Assembly (NCBI GenBank): GCA_934045905.1
Contig: OW203768.1
Coordinates: forward strand, 21,032,770 to 21,096,769
Reading direction: 5' to 3'
Length of the DNA stretch: 64,000 nt
Source: Leuctra nigra
Taxonomy: Eukaryota > Arthropoda > Insecta > Plecoptera > Leuctridae
Part shown: piece after piece, positions 57,330-64,000 of the stretch
How positions within the stretch are numbered: the first letter of the stretch is position 1
Layout of the letters: every line of letters begins with the position of its first letter
Notes under the pieces: generated by a model
What the model was told of the DNA's origin: nothing
What the model saw: the letters and a program-made list of their open reading frames with translations, nothing else
The model's database searches: none
Position numbers and translations under genes: made by a program

Positions 57330-59213
57330 AAGAAAAATCTGTATGTTTTTTGGAATTTAATATTATTTAAATCAAGGAAAACAGCTAGACATTTTTTACT
57401 ATTGTCAATTTGATTGTTAATTTGTGATGTAAGTTTAGTAATCGCATCTTCCGTTCCCATGTTAGCGCGGAAACCAAATTGGTTAGAAGAGATAAGTTTG
57501 TTGTATTCCAAAAAGTCATAAATTCTAGATTTAATGCATTTTTCATGTATTTTGGCAAGATTTGAAAGGAGGGAGATTGGTCTATAGTTCTTAGTTAGTG
57601 TTGTACTTCCTTTTTTGTGTATTGGTTTGATTATTGCAATTTTGAAAATGTCAGGATATATTCCAGTCTCAAAGCTACTGTTTATGATATGATGTAGTGG
57701 TAAAGCCACCTGCTGCTTTATCTTTTTCAAGGTAAGAGTGCTTACGAGGTCAGATCCTGATGAAGTGTTAAGTTTCATATCGTTAATATAGCCAATAATT
57801 TCTTTCGTCGTGACTGTTGCCAAAAATATAGAATTAGGTGCAATGTTATCACTAAATGTATCACTATGGTTGTTATTATTTTGGCAGCTTTTGGCTATGT
57901 TATCCGCCATCATTTCACCAACATCATTGAAGTAATCGACAAATGTGTCAGCTATTAGTTTGGGATTATCTTTAGCTGTGACAATACCTTCCTTAGCAAC
58001 TATTTTTGTTATATCAACTCTTCTAGCCTTCCTGTTTGTATATACTCATTTACAATACTCCAGATTTTTCTTTTGTCCCCATTAGCTTCAGTTATAATGT
58101 TAGCATAGTATTCATTTTTTGCTTTTTTGGTTAGCGAATTAAGACAATTTCTATAAATTTTATAATGTTGCTTAAGTAAGTCATCAGTAGGATATTTACA
58201 AACTTTCCTATGTAGCTTGTCTCTTTTCCTTATTGATTTAATTAACCCAAGTGTTATACAGGGTTTCAATTTCTGGGTTTTTGACTTTACTTTCTTAGAG
58301 GTTGTGGTAGATTGAATGTGATGCAAAAGGGATTTTATAAATGTATTAGCTGCTATATTAGGATCATTTTCTTCAAGAACATTTCCCCAGTCCTCATCCT
58401 TAGTAAGTTTCTTTATGAGAGCATCATAATAGTCAATTTGTTTGATTTCACCAGGCACATTATTTTTGGAGTTATTACATTTAACTTCGTCTGTGAACCA
58501 ACCGATGCAAGTTGCATAATGGTCCGTTATGTTGGTATGCAGTATAACACTTTTTGCCTCGGTATTAAGTTTGTTAGTTTTGATAAAGATGTGGTCAATG
58601 CATGTGCTGGTGGTCTCAGTTACCCTAGTTGGTTTGTTAATGAAGGATGAGAAACCATTCAAACTTAGTGTATTTAGATATTCAGTTTGCAGTGACGTAT
58701 CGTCGAGTGTGTTAATGTTTATATCTCCTATAATAACTTTATAAACATTTCTCATGGTTTTACATTCAGTATCAAGCTCATTGATAAAAGTACGTGTATC
58801 TCCTGTAGGCGATCTGTAAATTGCAAAGATTGAGAATGTGTCCCTGTTAACTGCTACATTAATGTTGATAACGTGTGCTTGTGAGAATGATTTGTTACTT
58901 TCAACAGAGACGGTTTCAAACCTATCATCTTTAATAATAACTGTTAGGCCGTCGTGGGATGTTAATTTATTTGTGAAGTTATACGTTGTGTAATTGTTAA
59001 TAGAAAATTGGCTTGAATCATAACACTTATAATATTAACACATTTTTGTTTCGCAAAAACTACTAGTAATGTTGAAGATACTGATGTAAACCCAATTTTA
59101 TGAAAACCACATAAATAACCAATCTTATTGCAAATAAAATCATCAAAAATTAGCCAGAATCTTTTGAAGAAAACTGTTTTTTGACAATAATTTAGACATT
59201 TTTTTTGAACCAT
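57330..59213 (-). pseudogene. L2/CR1-like LINE fragment (endonuclease and RT N-terminus)
   Basis: From 59213 downward: a decayed endonuclease N-terminus, then a long readable frame without an initial Met (TSHDGLTVIIKDDRFETVSV, FAIYRSPTGDTRTF), KVIIGDININTLDD and TCIDHIFIK to 58009. After a shift, the RT follows (TTLTKNYRPISLLSNLAKI, NQFGFRANMGTEDAI, CLAVFLDL), ending inside motif A at about 57350, where the tandem units take over. The rest of the RT, including YADD, is missing. Its upstream boundary near 59250 is approximate. Confidence 0.8.
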
Positions 59214-59249
59214 TCAAATTATTAAATATAATTAGAATGGCTCTTTTTT

Positions 59250-60190
59250 ATGCGATTCTAGCTTAAACACCAACTTAAAAGACAATATGTGACCATTATG
59301 ATGTGACCAAGCTGAAAAAGTAGATCCAATTTACTTTTAAGTCCAGTTTGGTGGGCACTCTTATTGTACCTATCCATGAGGTTGATGTTTAACTGTTTAG
59401 TGCAAGTTCGGCGAAAAATTGTCTATGCTAATTATGTGCGACATACAGAAATAAATATCAATATTTTATTGAGATCAGGGTTCAATGTTGTTAATCAGGT
59501 ATCATTGGCATTATCTGACATGAGAGTAGGTAGGTACCCAAGTTATAGTTAACCAATACTTAAAAAAATAAAAAATATACCTTCTCATTTCTCTTTTTAC
59601 TTAGCATATTTTTATGAAATTATGAATCCCATAATAATCATAGGAAGTTCATAAAGTTGCGATTTCAGAGAGCATACTAGATAGTAGTCAACGATAGTAG
59701 TATAAGCTTAGAGGTAAGTGTTTAAGCAGATGTTGCTTATTACTTGCTTACTTTCAAAATGTTGTGTTTCCATTTTTTTTTTACTTTACTAGTTTTTGAG
59801 AAGTAGTAGTAGAGCTTTATTATAGCTATCAAGATATTTTTTAAATTACATACAATGCATACAGTCAAATACCAATAACATACAAATCAATATATCAATT
59901 AATATAAAGTTCAGTCAAATATAAAAACACAAAAAAACAATTATATTGCACTACAACAAACCACAGTAATGCATCATATATATTCGCACTACAATACAAA
60001 CATATATGTAGCAGATTATAACAGATTGCAACTTAGTATATAAGTTGAAGACGTTCTATTTACACATTCACAGTTGTTTCGTTGCCGATTATGATTGTTA
60101 GAAAAGTTTAAATCAATAATCAACTTTACTAAGGTATTTTGGAGTCAATCCTCTATAGTCATACGAAATACAAAAGTCAGAGTATTCATG
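59250..60190. other. Gene-free AT-rich stretch
   Basis: Low-complexity A/T sequence with CATACAAATCAATATATCAA-like runs. Nothing recognised. Confidence 0.5.
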
Positions 60191-60460
60191 TTAGATGTGG
60201 TTCTTATTTGATATTTGGACAGGATTCTTCTGATTTGATTTGATAAATAAGGAATACATTCTATGGATATTGTATTGATATAGGCTCTTCTTTTTCAAAA
60301 TCTTTTGGAGTTCCACACTGTTTCATAATTCTTGATGTTAGTCTGTCTGGATAACCATTCATCAGAAAAGCTTCCTTTATTATTTCTAATTCTTGATTTT
60401 TGTTTGTGTCATTAGAGCAATGAGTCTGAGCTCTATTTACGAGGCATTTTATCGTACTTT
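60190..60460 (-). pseudogene. Second PLE fragment, minus-strand half
   Basis: Minus strand reads KCLVNRAQTHCSN, then ELEIIKEAFLMNGYPDRLTS, the region between RT and endonuclease of a PLE protein, then YQIKSEESCPNIK after a stop. It forms an inverted repeat (about 60197-60262 with 60665-60735) with the plus-strand fragment. Confidence 0.65.
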
Positions 60461-60654
60461 CTTATATAATTTGGCTATGATTAGATCTAAAATTTATGTA
60501 CTGGTTAGTATGAGTTGGGAATAGCTGGACAGTTTAAGCAGGGTTGCTTTTCTGTAAACTTTTGTAATTTACGCTGAATTCGATCGGTTAATCGTGAAAT
60601 CTAAAAAAATTATTCTCCCTTCTTCTTCTTTTTCAATGGTGAACTTTACATTTA

Positions 60655-61185
60655 TTTGTAGAATTTAGAATTTATTCCTAATTTATCAAATCAAATCAGA
60701 AGAATCCTGTCCAAATATCAAATAAGAACCACATTTAAATCATCGAATACCTTTAAGAAATATCTATTGAATGTTAAACCGAATAATTTAATGCAAATGT
60801 CAAAAAACTGGGTTTATGGGCTAGAGTGCCAGGCCAGTGTGGTGATTATTACATTGGAGAATCGAAACGACCTTTGGAAGTGAGAGAGAGAGGCAACATA
60901 AGCAACATAAGAAATAATAAAAAAGAACCAAGGAACATGACGTTACCTAAATCATTAACTGCGGAACACATCAACTGAACTAAATCATGAAATCGAATGG
61001 AGTGGGACGAAGAGGATCTTTAAAGAAGAAAATGGAATAAAAATAAAATTTAAGGAAGCAGCTGTGATGGAGTGCTTAGAGAAGAATAATCTCGGTATTA
61101 TTAGTCAGGGCAGTTTAGAGATTGATAACATATGGCTAGATATGATTAAAGAGCAGATTATCAAGAAATATAATAACTCATGAGA
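60655..61185 (+). pseudogene. Second PLE fragment, GIY-YIG endonuclease part
   Basis: Reads IPYLSNQIRRILSKYQIRTT, then, with frameshifts, VYGLECQ, YYIGESKRPLEVRERQ (the YIG half of the GIY-YIG motif) and the C-terminal FKEAAVMECLEKNNLGIISQ. Several stops. A different PLE lineage from that at 9-13 kb: AT-rich and much older. Confidence 0.7.
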
Positions 61186-61299
61186 AGGAAGGAAAAATTA
61201 TTGCAACAGGTAGAGCCATTTGTTTTAATATTTGTTGAAACTTTCTGAATTATTTGACCTTGCATATTTCGTATATTTAGGAAGCTGAAGCCAATCTTT

Positions 61300-61760
61300 T
61301 AGTATTTTGACGTTTATTGTTTTTTTATATTGTGACTGAAGAAGGTGGGCTGGAAGAGTCGCCGAAATATTTCGTTCTAATTGGCAAAAATTACCTAAAA
61401 TGTTGGTCCCAATGACCATGCAAAGTTTTAAGTTGATCGATCAAACGGTTCAAGTTTAAATTTAAAAAATCACAGGAAAGATGGTTATAAAATAGTATAG
61501 GTACCAATGGAAGGATTTGGAAGATTGAATACAATGTCGGTGGAAATAACTTTGCAAAATTTCAAATTGATCGGACAAACCAATCGAAAGGTGTTATTTT
61601 TTAAATTTGAACCAATCAGTGGAATTAAAAAATTGTGGTCTGCAACGCCCAGAAATGGTCAGTACATGCGTGCACAATTTCAGTTCGATCGAAGAAAAAC
61701 TGTGACTTCAGCCTCGGAAACAGAAAAAACGAGGTCCATGACAAAAGAGCCAAAATAAAT
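61300..61760. repeat. Dispersed repeat related to 13540-13950
   Basis: GGTCCCAATGACCATGCAAA at 61402 is the diverged reverse complement of the phrase at 13569. The AAACGGTTCAAGTTTAAATT neighbourhood is shared too. TGAAGAAGGTGGGCTGG, then CGCCGAAATATTTCG at 61336-61373 resembles the terminal sequence that commonly follows PLEs. The open frame at 61507-61758 lies in the repeat and is not called. Confidence 0.5.
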
Positions 61761-62068
61761 CAAACACAAATATTGTGAAATATGTATTTGCATTTTGAAC
61801 ATAAGTGACTGAAACATGTTTTATATTTAGAAATTTTATTAATTTTAAGTACACAAATGTAAACAATCTGAACCATTTCTACTTGGTTGGATAATGTAGA
61901 TAAGACACCACAAAACTATGATCATCATTCATTCATCATTAAGCCTACCCATATCACAATAACATCACACTATACGAGTTCATATTGGAAAGCTAATCGG
62001 ATTTCAGAGTTTTACTCGAAACCCTAGAGTTTCAGTGGCTAGAATGTTAAAATGTTCAATTTCAATTG

Positions 62069-62340
62069 TACCGGGTGGTGAAAAAAAAACGTGTTTGAAA
62101 GGTCACTCCGATAAAACTACACACTGTAGAAAACATATGAAAATACATAACATACGTGTGCAATTTTCAGAAAAATCGCATAGTCCACAAGGAAAACGTT
62201 AATTTCTAAAAAAAAATCCTATTCAATATAATGATGAAACTTGCACATATTAAATTACGATATTTTCTACAATTTACTTTTTCTACAATCGTTGATGTAT
62301 TCTTTTAGTTTTAATGCTTAACGTACGATTTCAATAAGAT
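62069..62340 (+). mobile_element. Single arm of the TACCGGGTGG MITE family
   Basis: Begins TACCGGGTGGTGAAAAAAAA and includes AGGTCACTC and ATGAAACTTGCACATATTAA, in the same order as in 21625-21760. No matching right end, so it is a truncated or solo arm. The end coordinate is approximate. Confidence 0.5.
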
Positions 62341-62940
62341 TTTTTTAACGAAGCATATTGTAATGCCACGTCCTTATACCTTGTTCACACAATGACTTTC
62401 AACTGCAGTTGAAATCTCTTTACCAGCTGCAGTTGAAATCTCGACTGACTTTCCAGAACTAAATTGAGATTTCAACTTGTCAGGTGGTATTGTATTAGTC
62501 ATCTCAAAATCGAATTTTGCAATAGTTGCGTGTTGACCCTCAATCTTGTATCAAATGCATTCATACAAGACTAGAGAGACCCGCCATGTAACACATGACC
62601 TAATCACAATCTTTTCTGAGCCAGGTATAATAGAGGGACCAACTCTACTATTATGCTGACGAATTGACTCTACCCTCGCGGAACTTCCAATCTCAATAGT
62701 AACTTAATTTCAAATCTTGATTCTATTTTATATTGTGGTTAGCCTTATATCATATCAAAACATTTCAAAGCAAACTGAAACAATAATAAAATATGAATGG
62801 ATCTGGTAAAGAATTAGCCCAAAGTGACAGTATCGTTGTAATAGATACTAAGAATATTGAAACCAACAACTGAAGAAGGTATGAACATCTAAACGAATCC
62901 AAACTCTAATCCGAAATCATACTTAAAAGAACGGTAAAAG
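62341..62940. other. Spacer with a short duplicated palindrome
   Basis: CAACTGCAGTTGAAATCTC occurs twice at about 62400-62445, and its complement GAGATTTCAACTT follows at 62465. Nothing else recognised. Confidence 0.5.
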
Positions 62941-63293
62941 AACGGGAAATGCATTGGTCCGTCAAAACGTTCTTCTTAAATTTCTCTTGACGCTAACAGA
63001 ATTTAAAAAAATCAGATAGTAACGACCCATAGCCTAATAGAATATAAATATTGCCGCAAACTGCAGTAGTACTTATGACCTCTGGTACGACCTCAAGTGT
63101 TAAATACGATTATTTTACCATAAATATCGGATTTAACACTTTGAGGCCGTACATAGGTCATAATGTACTCCACTCTGGAGCAATATTTAGTCTATTATGC
63201 TGTAATGGGTCGATACTATCTGATTTTTTAAAACTCTGTTAGCGTCAAGAGAAATTAAAAAAAAACGATTTGACGAACCATGCATTTCCCGTT
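62941..63293. mobile_element. Hairpin MITE, 353 bp, almost fully palindromic
   Basis: AACGGGAAATGCA at 62941 pairs with TGCATTTCCCGTT ending at 63293, and pairing continues with few mismatches to a small loop at about 63105-63130. Inner parts: CTCTTGACGCTAACAGA against TCTGTTAGCGTCAAGAG, and GTACTTATGACCTCTGGTAC against GTACATAGGTCATAATGTAC. No open frame of value. Confidence 0.85.
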
Positions 63294-63779
63294 GGCACCC
63301 AGGCCTCTTAATTATGCGAAACAAACACACAAAATAAAAAAATTAAAGCACAATCAAAGATTTCCAACATTAAAAAATATGTGATAAGAAAACCGGGGAC
63401 ACTCTATCAAGTTTAGATGAAAGCAGAGTGAAGAGGATTTCTGTCATTGGCTGACTGCTCTCACGTGACCTTACCTGATCGAAATAGCACAAAGTATACT
63501 TGATAGTGTTAAGATAGTATAAAGTATTCTACATATTACAAAAGCCTATATATATGGTCAAGACTAAGTAGTAGAATTTAATGCGATTTTATTCAGGTCT
63601 CTACGTAATAAGACTTCAGCCTGATTATATAAATGTCTGCATCTCTGCAGAAATCACAGAAATTGAACATCAATACTATTTTGATTCCTAAATGGTACTT
63701 TCATTAATTTTTCAATATACTCAAAACATTTAAAAAATGCGATGTGACGTTAGGAGTATGTCCAATATCAGAAAAGTTC

Positions 63780-64000
63780 TCTTGCGCCCCCCTCCCCCCA
63801 CCCCACGCAACATTCTCAACCCCCAAAATAACATCTAATTACATTTAAATGTTGCTTATCAAGTGGTTCTATTTAGTCAAGGTCCACAGAGTGAAATTGT
63901 ATTTTCTTCACTGCCAATGGATTCACGGCTCCCTGAAGTTTCAAAGTTTCGAAAAAAGTATGTTTTTTCATGAAATTGTGCATTCCATGCAATATCTCTC
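63780..64000 (-). repeat. Inverted relative of the poly-G repeat at 20690-20900
   Basis: A C-rich run (CGCCCCCCTCCCCCCACCCC) followed by AAATGTTGC, then TCAAGGTCCACAGAG, TCTTCACTGCCAATGGATTC and TTTCGAAAAAAGT, the reverse complement of the order seen at 20690-20900. It runs off the right edge of the window. Confidence 0.6.

Overview
The window is eukaryotic nuclear DNA, almost certainly from an insect and probably a hemipteran. The evidence is AT-rich sequence full of decayed retrotransposons, hairpin MITEs and tRNA-like SINEs, the frequent GTAGGTAGGTA-type runs, and no compact prokaryotic gene order. The organism call is an inference. Almost every recognisable reading frame belongs to a mobile element. 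Only one weak candidate for a host gene was seen, two small exons near 52.3 kb.

Layout. 1-7.5 kb is a head-to-tail array of four copies of a 1.97-kb unit carrying a broken Jockey-type reverse transcriptase (RT) on the minus strand. 7.5-9.25 kb holds a degenerate partial copy of that unit and a head-to-head pair of tRNA-like SINEs. 9.25-13.1 kb is a Penelope-like element (PLE; RT plus GIY-YIG endonuclease, minus strand). A Jockey 3' fragment interrupts it and an inverted copy of its terminal repeat follows. 13.1-14.4 kb is another LINE 3' fragment split by an 0.8-kb insertion. 14.4-18.6 kb is a nearly full-length, decayed two-ORF LINE (plus strand). 18.6-23.9 kb is gene-free apart from an 835-bp TA-flanked inverted-repeat element. 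23.9-27.2 kb is a second LINE (minus strand), broken by one visible frameshift. 27.6-29.0 kb is a dense array of short CTRTAG palindromes. 29.05-30.14 kb is a foldback element with 205-bp arms.

30,301-51,474 is the main item. It is a giant palindrome with 5'-AG...CT-3' ends and a 6-bp direct repeat, GCGAAA, on either side. Each arm carries three tandem paralogues of an unrecognised protein family and a broken Polinton/Maverick-type protein-primed DNA polymerase B that stops at the palindrome centre. A 200-N gap lies inside. As far as I compared them, the 5,718 bases after the gap repeat the 5,718 bases before it, including arm-specific differences, so I infer a false duplication. Collapsing it gives an element of about 15,256 bp: two 7.4-kb arms around a 423-bp CCGAAC-rich spacer. 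I interpret it as a snap-back derivative of a Polinton. This matches the termini, target duplication and size reported for Polintons, but no integrase, ATPase, protease or capsid gene is visible.

51.5-64 kb holds dispersed repeats, simple repeats, an L2/CR1-like LINE fragment (57.3-59.2 kb, minus strand), an inverted pair of PLE fragments (60.2-61.2 kb), a 353-bp hairpin MITE (62.9-63.3 kb), and at the right edge an inverted relative of the repeat at 20.7-20.9 kb.
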